DNA from: Bacillota bacterium
GTDB lineage: Bacteria > Bacillota > Clostridia > Christensenellales > Aristaeellaceae
Assembly: GCA_023416655.1 (NCBI GenBank)
Contig: JAEZHK010000003.1
Coordinates: 1-47,581 of the forward strand
DNA length: 47,581 nt
Direction: 5' to 3'
Every line of letters starts with the position of its first letter. The stretch's first letter is position 1. The notes under the pieces are model-generated. The model was not told the DNA's origin, did no database searches, and worked only from the letters and a program-made list of their open reading frames with translations. Shown here piece by piece: positions 15,508 to 24,041 of this stretch. Both the position numbers and the translations under genes were made by a program.

Positions 15508-17051
15508 GGGGTATCCTCCTTTGATTGGGAAATGGAATGGTTGACCCGGCGCATCTCGCACAGCGCCTTGTACTCGCTGGGGCTCATGCCCACGCAGCGC
15601 TTGAAGAGGTTGTAGAAGGTCTGGGCGTTGTGGAAACCCAGTTTGTCCACCACTTCACCGATGCGAACGTCTTCCCGGGCCAGCATCGCCTGCGCCCGCT
15701 CCATGCGCTTGTTGCGGATGTACTCGCCCACGCTGAGACCCGTCTCCGCCTTGAACACCTTCGCCAGATACACCTTGTGGATCAGGAAGGTGGACGCCAG
15801 TCCCTCCAGCGTCAGATCCTCGCAGTAGCGCTGGTCGATGTAGCGGATGATCTGGCTGAGCCGGGGGCTGTAGGAGGCACTCACCGCGCGGGACAGCGCG
15901 GAGAAGCGTTCGACGAACCAGCTGCAGATGTCTGTGATCGAGTCCAGCGCGTCCAGCGCGTCCAGCGAAACCGTGTCCGCGCCGAAGATCGACCGGAACG
16001 GGATGTCGCCCGCGAGGCAGGCCTGGGTAAGGATGCCCATCAAAAGCGCGTTCACATGGCTCAGGTAGTTGTACTGCATCATGCCCTGCAGCTCCCGGTG
16101 GTAGAGCCTGCGCACTTCACCCACAAGCAGCGCTTCGTCGCCGTTTTTCAGCGCCTCGCGGACCCTGGCCACGCCTTCGTCCAGCGCCCTGAGCTGCGCT
16201 TTTGAGCTTGGCACGCCCGCCGCCTCGTAGTAGAGGTTCCGGCCCCGGCCCTGAAACACCGCGCTCTGCAGCGCGTCCGCCGCCTGGTTCACGCCCTCGC
16301 CCAGCCGCTCCGGGCTGCGCAGGATCTCCGACACGCCGATGGAGATGGGCTGGTCCGGTTTTTCCAGCGCCAGCCGCACTGCGCTCAGGCAGTCCACGCG
16401 ATGGCGCAGCTGGTCCGCGCCGCTTACGAGCCTTGGCAGAAACCCCAGCGCGTACAACCTGCCGCTGCGGAACGCCGCCTGCCCGCCGGTGCCCGCCAGC
16501 GCGCTCCAGAGCGAGCGGGGTGGCAGGTCCATGTCCCGGAAGCTGTCCGGACGCGAGATGGCCATGACGAAATAGTCCCGCCCCACGAGCGCCGCCCGGT
16601 CCGAATCGGAGAGCGGTTCGCTCCGGAGCGCCAGCTCCAGCGCCTGGCTATGAAGCGGTTTCGGTGCGTCCTGTCCCCCACCCGGCCCGTCCAGGCGGGC
16701 CAGCATGTCCACGAGGGTACCGCCGGTAAAGGAGTCCTTCAGGATGTAGTCAATCACGCCCAGCCGGAGCGCCTCCTTGGCGTAGGAGAAGCGTTCGTGG
16801 CAGCTCAGGATCACGATGGGCTGCGAAGGGCTGATGGCGCGGACGGCGCGGATCAGTTCCAAGCCGTCCATCACCGGCATCTGGATGTCGGTGATGATCA
16901 GGCTGGGCTTTTCCGCCTCAAAAAGCGCCAACGCCTCGCGGCCGTTTCGCGCCTCTATGATCGGGTCGAAGCCGAACGCGCCCCAGTCCAGGCTCATCTT
17001 GATCAGTTCCCGGGACGGCGTTTCGTCGTCGACAATCAGCACAGAGCGCAT
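15504..17051 (-). CDS. Response regulator with AraC-type DNA-binding domain (YesN family)
   Basis: A 515-residue cytoplasmic regulator. An N-terminal receiver domain has acidic pocket D8-D9 and the phospho-acceptor D55 in L-I-I-T-D-I-Q-M-P-V-M-D-G. A long linker (about 130-400) follows. The C-terminal two-helix-turn-helix AraC domain (about 410-505) shows Y-C-E-D-L-T-L-E-G-L-A and the signature V-D-K-L-G-F-H-N-A-Q-T-F-Y-N-L-F-K-R-C-V-G. It is the expected partner of the sensor kinase upstream and most likely controls the divergent importer/UroD genes. ATG at 17051 has GGAGGAAGTG upstream. Unusually, a terminator and a 160-bp inverted-repeat element separate it from the kinase gene. Its TGA overlaps the UroD-like ATG. 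Confidence 0.95.
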   Translation of the reverse strand: MRSVLIVDDETPSRELIKMSLDWGAFGFDPIIEARNGREALALFEAEKPSLIITDIQMPVMDGLELIRAVRAISPSQPIVILSCHERFSYAKEALRLGVIDYILKDSFTGGTLVDMLARLDGPGGGQDAPKPLHSQALELALRSEPLSDSDRAALVGRDYFVMAISRPDSFRDMDLPPRSLWSALAGTGGQAAFRSGRLYALGFLPRLVSGADQLRHRVDCLSAVRLALEKPDQPISIGVSEILRSPERLGEGVNQAADALQSAVFQGRGRNLYYEAAGVPSSKAQLRALDEGVARVREALKNGDEALLVGEVRRLYHRELQGMMQYNYLSHVNALLMGILTQACLAGDIPFRSIFGADTVSLDALDALDSITDICSWFVERFSALSRAVSASYSPRLSQIIRYIDQRYCEDLTLEGLASTFLIHKVYLAKVFKAETGLSVGEYIRNKRMERAQAMLAREDVRIGEVVDKLGFHNAQTFYNLFKRCVGMSPSEYKALCEMRRVNHSISQSKEDTP

Positions 17052-17070
17052 TCAATCACTTCCTCCGCTC

Positions 17071-17230
17071 ATACCAATGCGGAATATTGTTTCGTCCAAA
17101 GCGGCGAGAGATTCTTGTTCCTGGCTAGGAGCCGGAGCGCAGGAATAGCAGCGCTATTTCAAGCTACGAGCGACACCACCAGGGGCGAAAAGATCCGCCA
17201 CGACGACGAAAGAATGTTGCGGATTGGTAT
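17071..17230. repeat. 160-bp element with 26-bp terminal inverted repeats (MITE-like)
   Basis: The ends 17071-17096 and 17205-17230 are inverted copies matching at 22 of 26 positions, both beginning ATACCAAT and ending TTTCGTC when read inward. Partial pairing continues inside (GCGG..CCTGG on both arms). A small perfect hairpin AATAGC-AGC-GCTATT (17144-17158) is near the centre, so the whole element can fold into a long hairpin. A related left half occurs at 25997-26060. It has no open frame with a ribosome binding site. It sits between the kinase terminator and the response-regulator ribosome binding site. Confidence 0.8.
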
Positions 17231-17243
17231 TAATCATTCTAGC

Positions 17244-17264
17244 AAAAGGCGCGCCGCGCGCGCC
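17244..17264 (-). terminator. Terminator between sensor kinase and regulator genes
   Basis: On the minus strand a 7-bp all-GC stem (GGCGCGC / GCGCGCC, 3-nt loop) is followed by TTTTGC. It lies about 70 nt after the kinase stop. It would limit readthrough into the response regulator. Confidence 0.65.
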
Positions 17265-17332
17265 ATCAAAAGGATTCACTTTTCACAAAATTGTGAACAC
17301 AAATTGCCGAAATCCCTTTTGAAGCAGCCATC

Positions 17333-19120
17333 TTAGCCCGCATTGGCCTGCGCCGGCCCGCCCGCGGGCACCGAAAAGCCGATGGCTGTGCCGCTCATCT
17401 CCCGGCTCTCGATCACGAGGTGGCTGGCCGGCCCGTAGAACAGTTTCAGCCGGTCGTTGACATTCCCCAGGCCGATCTGGTTGTACCCTCGGGCGCTCGA
17501 CGTTGCGCCCTGCAGGAGTTTGTCCAGCACTTCCGGCTCGATGCCCGCACCGTCGTCGATGAGCGTGATCCAGAGCCGCCCGTCCGCAAGCCTCGCCACC
17601 AGCTTGATCCGCCCCTTCCCGATGGGCAGGATGCCGTGGAACAGCGAATTTTCCACCAGCGGCTGCAAAAGGAGTTTGGGCACTTCGATGGACAGCGTGT
17701 CCTCCGGCGCGTCGACGATGAATTCCAGCTCCACATCGTAGCGCTTGAGCTGAATGTTCAGGTAGTGGTGCAGGTTTTCGATCTCCACAGCCAGCGGATT
17801 CATCATGTTCACCTGCGACATGCTGGCGCGCAGCAGCGAGTTGAACGACACGATCAGGTCGTTGAGTTCCTGGTTCCCCGCCTTCTGCGCCATGTAGCGC
17901 ATCGTATTGAGTGTGTTGTGGATGAAGTGCGGGTTGATCTGCGACTGCAGGAGGTCCAGCTGCGACTGAAGCATCGCCACCTTGATCTTGCGCTTCTCGA
18001 TCTGCTCCTGGGTGATCTCGTCGGTCAGCGCGTGCAGCGAATCCACCATCGCGTTGTAGCCGGTCAGAAGGTCCGAAATCTCGATCGCCCCGGAGCGCGC
18101 GCCGGTCGGCTGCCATGAGCCGCGCCCCAGTTCCGCCATGTCCGAGCCCAGTTCCCGGAGGGGCTGGGTGATGCGGCTGGAGATGGAACCGCCGATGGTG
18201 ATGAGCGCCGCAACGAGCAGCGCGCTGACCATGAAGAGGACCAGCATCAGGTTTCTGACCGGCGCGTTGATCGCCTCGTAGGAGACCAAGCCCCTAAGCG
18301 TCCAGTAGGGGTATTCGGTGAGCTCCTGATGGTAGGCCACGTAGGGCACGCCCGCGAGCGTGGCGCTGCCGGAGGCGGGCACGCCCTTTGGGTCCAGCGA
18401 AGCCGCGTCGCCGGTGCGCACGATGACGCTGCCTTGCTCGTCCACCACCCACGCGGCGGAGAAGGTCGTCTCAAAAAGCTCCTCCAGCTCGCCCGTCAGG
18501 CTGCCCTTGGCCACGTTGATGGCCACCGTGCCCAGCGGTTCGTAGGTTTCGGCGTCGTAGAACCTGCCGTAATAGGTGATGGTGTTGCGGGTTTCGTATG
18601 CCAGGTCGTGCAACACCGGGAACGCGCTGGGCACGGAGAATCGCCCGTTCATGCCGGAGGACAGGAACACCTTGTATTCCGGGTCGTTTAAGATGGCGCT
18701 TGCATAGGGCTCCGCCGCGTAGATGGGGTCTAGGATCTGGCCGTCGCCGCCGATCAGGATGATCGACCGGACCGAGGCGTACCTGCGGATGATCCGGGCG
18801 ATCTCCTCCTTCATCGCCAGCGTGTCGCCCAGCGACGGAAGCCCCGGCTTGTCCCGCTGCGCGCGCATGCGCGTGAGGAGGAGCGGGTCCCTAAGCAGCG
18901 AAAAGTGCAGCGAGCGGATCTCCGCCAGCTGGTAGGAAAGCCGGGTGCCGGCGAGGCTCATCTTCTGCATCGAGACCAGGTTGATCTCCTCGGTCAGCCG
19001 ATCCCGGTACAGAAAGCTCATCGTCACCAGGATGATGGCGAGCGCCGCCACGAACGAGATCAAAAAATACGCCGTGATCCGGACGCTGATGTGCCTGAAG
19101 AAACGCTTGATCCTGCTCAT
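17333..19120 (-). CDS. Sensor histidine kinase (YesM family)
   Basis: A 595-residue membrane sensor. The first transmembrane helix is at about 14-37, an extracytoplasmic Cache-like sensing domain spans 40-285, and the second helix is at about 289-311. A HAMP region follows (I-T-Q-P-L-R-E-L-G), then the His_kinase motif Q-I-N-P-H-F-I-H-N-T-L-N with phospho-acceptor H398, and a HATPase domain (P-K-L-L-L-Q-P-L-V-E-N and D-D-G-A-G-I). This class senses extracellular sugars or oligosaccharides and phosphorylates an AraC-type regulator, here the gene at 15504. The ATG at 19120 has no ribosome binding site and lies at the predicted transcription start of a good promoter (19127-19155), suggesting a leaderless message. 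Confidence 0.95.
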   Translation of the reverse strand: MSRIKRFFRHISVRITAYFLISFVAALAIILVTMSFLYRDRLTEEINLVSMQKMSLAGTRLSYQLAEIRSLHFSLLRDPLLLTRMRAQRDKPGLPSLGDTLAMKEEIARIIRRYASVRSIILIGGDGQILDPIYAAEPYASAILNDPEYKVFLSSGMNGRFSVPSAFPVLHDLAYETRNTITYYGRFYDAETYEPLGTVAINVAKGSLTGELEELFETTFSAAWVVDEQGSVIVRTGDAASLDPKGVPASGSATLAGVPYVAYHQELTEYPYWTLRGLVSYEAINAPVRNLMLVLFMVSALLVAALITIGGSISSRITQPLRELGSDMAELGRGSWQPTGARSGAIEISDLLTGYNAMVDSLHALTDEITQEQIEKRKIKVAMLQSQLDLLQSQINPHFIHNTLNTMRYMAQKAGNQELNDLIVSFNSLLRASMSQVNMMNPLAVEIENLHHYLNIQLKRYDVELEFIVDAPEDTLSIEVPKLLLQPLVENSLFHGILPIGKGRIKLVARLADGRLWITLIDDGAGIEPEVLDKLLQGATSSARGYNQIGLGNVNDRLKLFYGPASHLVIESREMSGTAIGFSVPAGGPAQANAG

Positions 19121-19126
19121 GCCGCG

Positions 19127-19155
19127 ATTATAACACCCCTCACCATGGAGCGCAA
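19127..19155 (-). promoter_or_regulatory. Promoter of the sensor kinase gene
   Basis: On the minus strand TTGCGC (19150-19155), a 17-nt spacer and TATAAT (19127-19132). The start codon begins 6 nt after the -10 box, so the transcript would have essentially no leader. Confidence 0.75.
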
Positions 19156-19264
19156 CGTTTGTTTATAAAAGGAATATGTTCAAGAGACTGGCGGATCGCG
19201 CAAAGAACCGCACAAATTCTTCCCCGGTTCGGCTAATGATTTTGATGAAAGTTAATGGCTTTGA

Positions 19265-19293
19265 TGGACTATGAGGCTTTACAACTCTATAAT
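19265..19293 (+). promoter_or_regulatory. Promoter of the Rbs/Ara-type importer operon
   Basis: TGGACT (19265-19270), a 17-nt spacer and TATAAT (19288-19293), about 37 nt upstream of the ATPase start. It is divergent from the kinase promoter, with about 110 bp between them in which the response regulator could bind. I could not identify a specific operator. Confidence 0.65.
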
Positions 19294-19330
19294 CAAGTGG
19301 TACGTGATCGAATCCCGGAGGTGAGTGTCT

Positions 19331-20836
19331 TTGAGTTCGCTGGAGTTTCGCGCAATCACCAAGGCGTTCCCCGGCGTCCGGGCGCTGGACAACGTCAGTT
19401 TTACCGCAAACGGCGGGCAGGTGGTGGCGCTGGTCGGCGAAAACGGCGCGGGCAAGTCGACGCTTCTAAAGGTTCTGGGCGGCGACTATCAGCCCGACGG
19501 CGGAGAATACCTGATCGACGGCAACCACCGCCACTTCCGCCAGCCGCGGGAGGCCATTGAGGCGGGCGTGTCCATCATCTATCAGGAGCGCCAGGTGGTG
19601 CCGTTTCTGTCCGTGGCGGAGAACATCTTCATGGAGGGCATCCCCGCGGGGAAGGCGCGCCTGATCGACTTCAAGGCGCTCAACCAGATGGCGCAGGCCA
19701 TCATCGACGAGTTCCGCCTGCCCTTCCACGCCACCGACCGCGTGCGCGACCTCTCCGTTGCGCACCAGCAGATGATCGAGATCATGAAGGCCTACCGCCG
19801 CAACCCCAAGATCATCGCCTTTGACGAGCCCACCGCTTCCCTGTCCGACGCCGAGATCGAGACGCTGTTTGAGATTATCGGGCGGCTTAGGCAAAAGGAC
19901 ATCATCATTCTGTACGTGTCCCACCGCATGAAGGAGATCTTCCAGATCACCGACGAGGTGGTCATCCTGAAAGACGGAAAATTTGTCGGCCAGTTCGCAA
20001 CGCGGGAGACGGACGAACTCTCCATCATCCAAAAGATGGTCGGGCGGAACCTGGGCGACATCTTCAAAGAACTCAAGCGCAACGACAAAGTCGGCCAGCC
20101 CGTGCTGGAAGTGAAGCACCTGAACGCCGACAACGTCAAAGACGTCAGCTTCACACTTCGCGCGGGCGAGGTCGTGGGCTTCGCTGGGCTAGTCGGTGCG
20201 GGCCGCACCGAGACCATGCGCGCCATCTTCGGCGCGGACAGGATCACAAGCGGCGAGGTGCTGGTGGGCGGGAAACCCGTGAAGATCAGCTACCCGGAGG
20301 ATGCCATCAAACTGGGCATCGCGCTCTGCCCGGAGGACCGGAAGGAGCAGGGCATCGTGGCCCGGCGGTCCGTCTGCGACAACATCTCGATGGCCGTCAT
20401 GCCTTCCCTGTGCACCAATGGCTTCATCAATTTCCAGAAGGAGCGGACGCTGGCCGATGAGGGCGTAAAAGACCTCAACATCAAGACGCCGTCCATCGAA
20501 AAGCCGATCGGCGAACTGTCCGGCGGCAATCAGCAAAAGACCATCCTCGCCCGCTGGCTGGCGCTGGAGCCCCGCATCCTGATCCTGGACGAGCCCACCA
20601 AGGGCATCGATGTGGGTTCGAAATCGGAGATCTACCAGATCATCTGCGACATGGCCCGGCGCGGCATCGGCGTAATCATGGTGTCCAGCGAACTGCCCGA
20701 GATCCTGGGCGTGTGCGACCGGATCGTGGTCATGTGCCAGGGCCGGATCACCGGGGAACTGCCCCGTGCGGAGGCCACCGAGCACAACGTGCTGATGCTG
20801 GCGATGAAGGACATGCTGGGAGGGGACTGTGAATGA
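19331..20836 (+). CDS. Sugar ABC transporter double ATPase (RbsA/MglA/AraG family)
   Basis: A 501-residue ATPase with two fused nucleotide-binding domains. Domain 1 has Walker A G-E-N-G-A-G-K-S-T-L, and S-V-A-H-Q-Q and F-D-E-P-T-A-S-L. Domain 2 has a degenerate Walker A (G-L-V-G-A-G-R-T-E-T), the strong signature L-S-G-G-N-Q-Q-K and L-D-E-P-T-K-G-I-D-V-G, the usual asymmetry of this family. The TTG start at 19331 is chosen because GGAGG (19317-19321) is 9 nt away; a GTG at 19325 would be only 3 nt from it. The gene overlaps the permease by ATGA. It energises uptake by the permease and binding protein that follow. Confidence 0.95.
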   Translation: MSSLEFRAITKAFPGVRALDNVSFTANGGQVVALVGENGAGKSTLLKVLGGDYQPDGGEYLIDGNHRHFRQPREAIEAGVSIIYQERQVVPFLSVAENIFMEGIPAGKARLIDFKALNQMAQAIIDEFRLPFHATDRVRDLSVAHQQMIEIMKAYRRNPKIIAFDEPTASLSDAEIETLFEIIGRLRQKDIIILYVSHRMKEIFQITDEVVILKDGKFVGQFATRETDELSIIQKMVGRNLGDIFKELKRNDKVGQPVLEVKHLNADNVKDVSFTLRAGEVVGFAGLVGAGRTETMRAIFGADRITSGEVLVGGKPVKISYPEDAIKLGIALCPEDRKEQGIVARRSVCDNISMAVMPSLCTNGFINFQKERTLADEGVKDLNIKTPSIEKPIGELSGGNQQKTILARWLALEPRILILDEPTKGIDVGSKSEIYQIICDMARRGIGVIMVSSELPEILGVCDRIVVMCQGRITGELPRAEATEHNVLMLAMKDMLGGDCE

Positions 20837-21837
20837 ACAATCAGTGCGCTACGCCGGTTGAAAAGGGCGGAAAGCCCATGAAAATGATGAGGCAGGCTTT
20901 GAAAAGCGACAAACTGGGCCTGCTCATCGCCCTTGCGATCATCGTGATCGTGTTCCAGTACCTGACCGGAAACAAGTTCTTTACCCCCGCCAACATCACC
21001 AACATCATGATCGCCATGTCGGTCGTGGGCCTCGTGACCATCGGCGAGAGCTTCCTGCTTATCACCGGCAAGGTGGACCTGTCCCCCGGCTCGGTGGCGG
21101 CGTTCTCGGGCGTGTTGGTGGCGATCCTGCTCAACACCGGCATGAATATGTACCTGGCGATTGCGATCGTCGTAGCGGTGGGCATGGGGATCGGCGTGGT
21201 GAACGCGCTGCTCATCAACAAGCTGAAGCTGGAGGCGTTCATCGCGACGCTGGCGACGATGAGCATCTTCCGCGGCTTCGCGTACATCATCTGCGGCGGC
21301 AAGGCGGTGTTCATCACCAACGGGGACTATCTGAAGTTCGGTGGCGGCCGCCTGATGGGCATCCCGATCCCGGCCATCTTCTTTCTGGTGCTGTTCATCG
21401 TATTCATGGTGGTGCTGGCGCGCACGCGCTTTGGCCGAAGCGTCTACATGGTGGGCGGCAACCCCACCGCGTCCCGCCTCACGGGCATCAATTCCCAAAG
21501 GGTATTGGTTGCGCTGTACATGCTGACGGCTGCGTTCTCCGCACTCGGCGGCTGCATCATGACGGCCCGCATGTCCTCCGGCCAGCCGATGAGCTGCGAA
21601 GGCCTGGAGTTCGACGCGGTCACCGCGGCGGTGCTGGGCGGCGTGGCGATGTCGGGCGGCGTGGGCACGCTGGGCGGCGCGCTGATCGGCCTACTCATCA
21701 TGCAGGGCTTCAACAACGGCCTCATGATGCTCAACATTCCCTCCTTCTGGCAGACAGTGTCGAGGGGCCTGCTCCTCATCGCGGCGCTTTCCTTCGACTA
21801 CGTGAGAAACCGCAAGGCCAAGCTGAAAAATGCCTGA
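20833..21837 (+). CDS. Sugar ABC transporter permease (RbsC/AraH family)
   Basis: A 334-residue integral membrane protein with 8-10 hydrophobic segments. The family landmarks are F-T-P-A-N-I-T-N-I near residue 55, S-F-L-L-I-T-G-K-V-D-L-S-P-G-S-V-A-A, L-G-G-V-A-M-S-G-G-V-G-T-L-G-G, and a C-terminal basic tail. ATG at 20833 overlaps the ATPase stop by 4 nt. An internal ATG (MKMMRQ) is a possible alternative start. It forms the channel of a carbohydrate uptake transporter 2 (CUT2) importer for a monosaccharide-like substrate. Confidence 0.94.
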   Translation: MNNQCATPVEKGGKPMKMMRQALKSDKLGLLIALAIIVIVFQYLTGNKFFTPANITNIMIAMSVVGLVTIGESFLLITGKVDLSPGSVAAFSGVLVAILLNTGMNMYLAIAIVVAVGMGIGVVNALLINKLKLEAFIATLATMSIFRGFAYIICGGKAVFITNGDYLKFGGGRLMGIPIPAIFFLVLFIVFMVVLARTRFGRSVYMVGGNPTASRLTGINSQRVLVALYMLTAAFSALGGCIMTARMSSGQPMSCEGLEFDAVTAAVLGGVAMSGGVGTLGGALIGLLIMQGFNNGLMMLNIPSFWQTVSRGLLLIAALSFDYVRNRKAKLKNA

Positions 21838-21879
21838 CAGATAATACCGCCCGCGCTTTAACCTACACTGCTTTCAATT

Positions 21880-21896
21880 TATCCGCGATGCGGATA
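21880..21896 (+). promoter_or_regulatory. Small palindrome upstream of the binding-protein gene
   Basis: TATCCGC-GAT-GCGGATA, a perfect 7-bp inverted repeat 27 nt upstream of the binding-protein start, overlapping a possible -10 (TAGAAT at 21895-21900). It may be an operator or an mRNA stem-loop in the 85-bp gap after the permease gene. Confidence 0.45.
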
Positions 21897-21922
21897 GAAT
21901 CACTATCGTAGGAGGGAATACT

Positions 21923-22936
21923 GTGAAGAAGATCCTGGTTGCCCTGCTCGCGCTCATGATGGTTCTCGGTTCCGTGTCCGTTGCGTTCGCCGAGGAAGCC
22001 CCGACGCTGGCCTTCATCTGCAAGGACCTGTCCCAGGAATGGTTCGTCGGCACCTCCACCGCCATGAAGGAAACCGCCACCGCCCGCGGCGCCAAGGACG
22101 TGCTGATGTATGACTGCGGCATGAGCCCCGACAAGTACATGACCGCGCTCGACAACGCGATCGCGCAGGGCGTGGCCGTGCTGATCGTGTGCCCGCCGGA
22201 CCAGAAGCTGTCCCAGATCACCGTGCAGCGCTGCACCGAAGCCGGAATCAAGGTCATGGCGGACGACGACGGCCTGATCGATGAGAACGGCATCCACATC
22301 GCCCCGGCGCTGGAGCTGGACGCCTACAAGGTCGGCGAAGGCATCGGCGAATACCTGGGCAACTACGTCACCACCAACAAGCTGGATGCGGATTTCTCCA
22401 AGGTCGGCTACCTGTGCATGACCATGAGCGAAGTCTCCTCCTGCGTGCCGCGTTCCACCGGCGCCGTGGACAAGTTCACCGCGCTCGTGCCCTCCTTCCC
22501 CGTTGAGAAGATCATCAAGGCCGACTATGACGGCACCAGCGACAAGGGCTTCAACGTCGCCGCCGCCACCATCACCGCCAACCCGGACATCGAGACCTGG
22601 CTGGTGACCGCGCCCAACGACGAAGGCGCCCAGGGCGCAACCCGCGCGCTGGAGCAGGCCGGCAAGGACAAGAACGCCATCGTGATCGGCGTCGGCGGCT
22701 ACCTGGCCAAGGACGAGTTCAAGAAGGAGTTCTCCTGCTTCAAGGCGACCGCCTACATCGACCCGATTCTGGACGGCACCATCGCCGCCAACGCCGCCAT
22801 GGATTGGATCGAGAAGGGCACCGTCCCCTACGACGAGTACAAGAAGGAAGGCGCCGCGTTCGGCGTGTACCCCTTCAGCGCCACGATGGTCGACGCCAGC
22901 ACCTACGAAGCCGTCATGGGCGACTCGGCCAAGTAA
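21923..22936 (+). CDS. Sugar-binding protein, arabinose-binding (AraF)-like
   Basis: A 337-residue periplasmic-type binding protein. The signal peptide is residues 1-23 (basic MKK, hydrophobic core, A-F-A cleavage before E-E-A-P). There is no lipobox cysteine, so it is not a lipoprotein. The mature part matches the CUT2/AraF fold: L-A-F-I-C-K-D-L-S-Q-E-W-F, a D-D-D-G-L-I hinge segment and V-G-G-Y-L-A-K-D-E-F near the end. GTG-proximal ATG at 21923 has AGGAGGGAA upstream. It completes the importer begun at 19331. The neighbouring UroD-like genes suggest the substrate may carry a methyl group, which is inference. A very strong terminator follows. Confidence 0.93.
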   Translation: MKKILVALLALMMVLGSVSVAFAEEAPTLAFICKDLSQEWFVGTSTAMKETATARGAKDVLMYDCGMSPDKYMTALDNAIAQGVAVLIVCPPDQKLSQITVQRCTEAGIKVMADDDGLIDENGIHIAPALELDAYKVGEGIGEYLGNYVTTNKLDADFSKVGYLCMTMSEVSSCVPRSTGAVDKFTALVPSFPVEKIIKADYDGTSDKGFNVAAATITANPDIETWLVTAPNDEGAQGATRALEQAGKDKNAIVIGVGGYLAKDEFKKEFSCFKATAYIDPILDGTIAANAAMDWIEKGTVPYDEYKKEGAAFGVYPFSATMVDASTYEAVMGDSAK

Positions 22937-22959
22937 TCCCATCGTCTCAATCGTCTGAT

Positions 22960-22990
22960 AAGAAGGGCGGCACACGCCGCCCTTCTTTTT
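22960..22990 (+). terminator. Rho-independent terminator after binding-protein gene
   Basis: A 12-bp stem (AAGAAGGGCGGC / GCCGCCCTTCTT) with an ACAC loop merges into a T-run. It lies between the importer genes and the two UroD-like genes, which may then depend on readthrough or on a promoter I cannot see in the 16 nt before the next start. Confidence 0.92.
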
Positions 22991-23006
22991 CTAAGGAGGG
23001 AATTCC

Positions 23007-24041
23007 ATGAATTCCAGAGAGCGCGCGCTGATGGCCATCGCCCATGAGACGCCGGACCGGCCGCCGGTCAGCGCCTCCTACACCCCGGAAATCGTGCAGC
23101 TTCTTAGGTCCGTCTACGGCCGCCCGGAGGAGGACCTGGGACACGTGATGGGGAATGATCTCATCAAGACCACCGTCGGAATTGAGCTGAGCTACCACCG
23201 GTCGGACGACCCGGTCTACACCTGCCCGTTCGGCGTCACGTTCCGCAACGTCAAAAACTTCGCCGGGGCTTACACCGAGATCGTGGACGGCGTCCTTCGG
23301 AATGACCCGGAAGGCGAAAAACTCGCCGCCTATGCGATTCCCAATCCGGACGACCCCGCCTGGTATTTTCCGGTCAAGGCCGCGGTGGAAAAGTACGGGA
23401 AGGAGAAGTTCATCATCGGCTCCTGCCAGTGCTCGATCTTCGAGACGGCGTGGTACCTTCACGGCATGGAGGACACGCTGTGCGACATGATCGCGGACGA
23501 AGATTACGCCGGGGCGCTCTTTGACAAGGTGATGCAGTTCCCGCTTCGCGCCGGGCTGAACCTGATCGACTCTGGTGTGGACATGGTGTGGCTGGGCGAT
23601 GACGTGGCCACCCAGCGCGGCATGATGTTCTCGCTCGACCTCTGGCGAAAGCTCTTAAAGCCCCGCTACGCGGAAATCTTCGCCGCGTACCGGAAGAAAC
23701 GGCCCGACATCACGCTGGCCTACCACTCCTGCGGCAACTGCGAGGCGATTCTGGACGACATGATCGAGATCGGGCTGAACGTCCTAAACCCCATCCAGCC
23801 GCTCTCGATGGACCCCGTCCACATCAAGCGGCGCTACGGCAAGCATCTCACACTCTTCGGCGCGATCGACGTGCAGCAGCTCCTGCCCTTCGGGACGCCC
23901 GCGGAGATCAAGAAGGCCGTCCGGGAAGCAAAGGCCGTCCTTGGCGAGGGCGGCGGCTACATCCTCTCCCCCGCGCACCACATCCAGTCCGACACCAGCC
24001 TTGAGAACATTCAGGCGTATTACGAGGAGGCCCTCCAATGA
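23007..24041 (+). CDS. UroD/MtaA-family protein, likely zinc methyltransferase (paralogue 2)
   Basis: A 344-residue TIM-barrel protein related to the products at 14506 and 24038. The zinc-type motif is Y-H-S-C-G-N-C-E-A, followed by G-L-N-V-L-N-P-I-Q-P and a terminal region G-G-G-Y-I-L-S-P-A-H-H-I-Q. These are shared with corrinoid methyltransferases and with paralogue 1, and differ from HemE, which has no such cysteine motif. ATG at 23007 has AAGGAGGGAATTCC upstream. It overlaps the next gene by ATGA, so the two paralogues are translationally coupled and may act as a complex or consecutive enzymes. A partner corrinoid protein is not in this window. Confidence 0.87.
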   Translation: MNSRERALMAIAHETPDRPPVSASYTPEIVQLLRSVYGRPEEDLGHVMGNDLIKTTVGIELSYHRSDDPVYTCPFGVTFRNVKNFAGAYTEIVDGVLRNDPEGEKLAAYAIPNPDDPAWYFPVKAAVEKYGKEKFIIGSCQCSIFETAWYLHGMEDTLCDMIADEDYAGALFDKVMQFPLRAGLNLIDSGVDMVWLGDDVATQRGMMFSLDLWRKLLKPRYAEIFAAYRKKRPDITLAYHSCGNCEAILDDMIEIGLNVLNPIQPLSMDPVHIKRRYGKHLTLFGAIDVQQLLPFGTPAEIKKAVREAKAVLGEGGGYILSPAHHIQSDTSLENIQAYYEEALQ

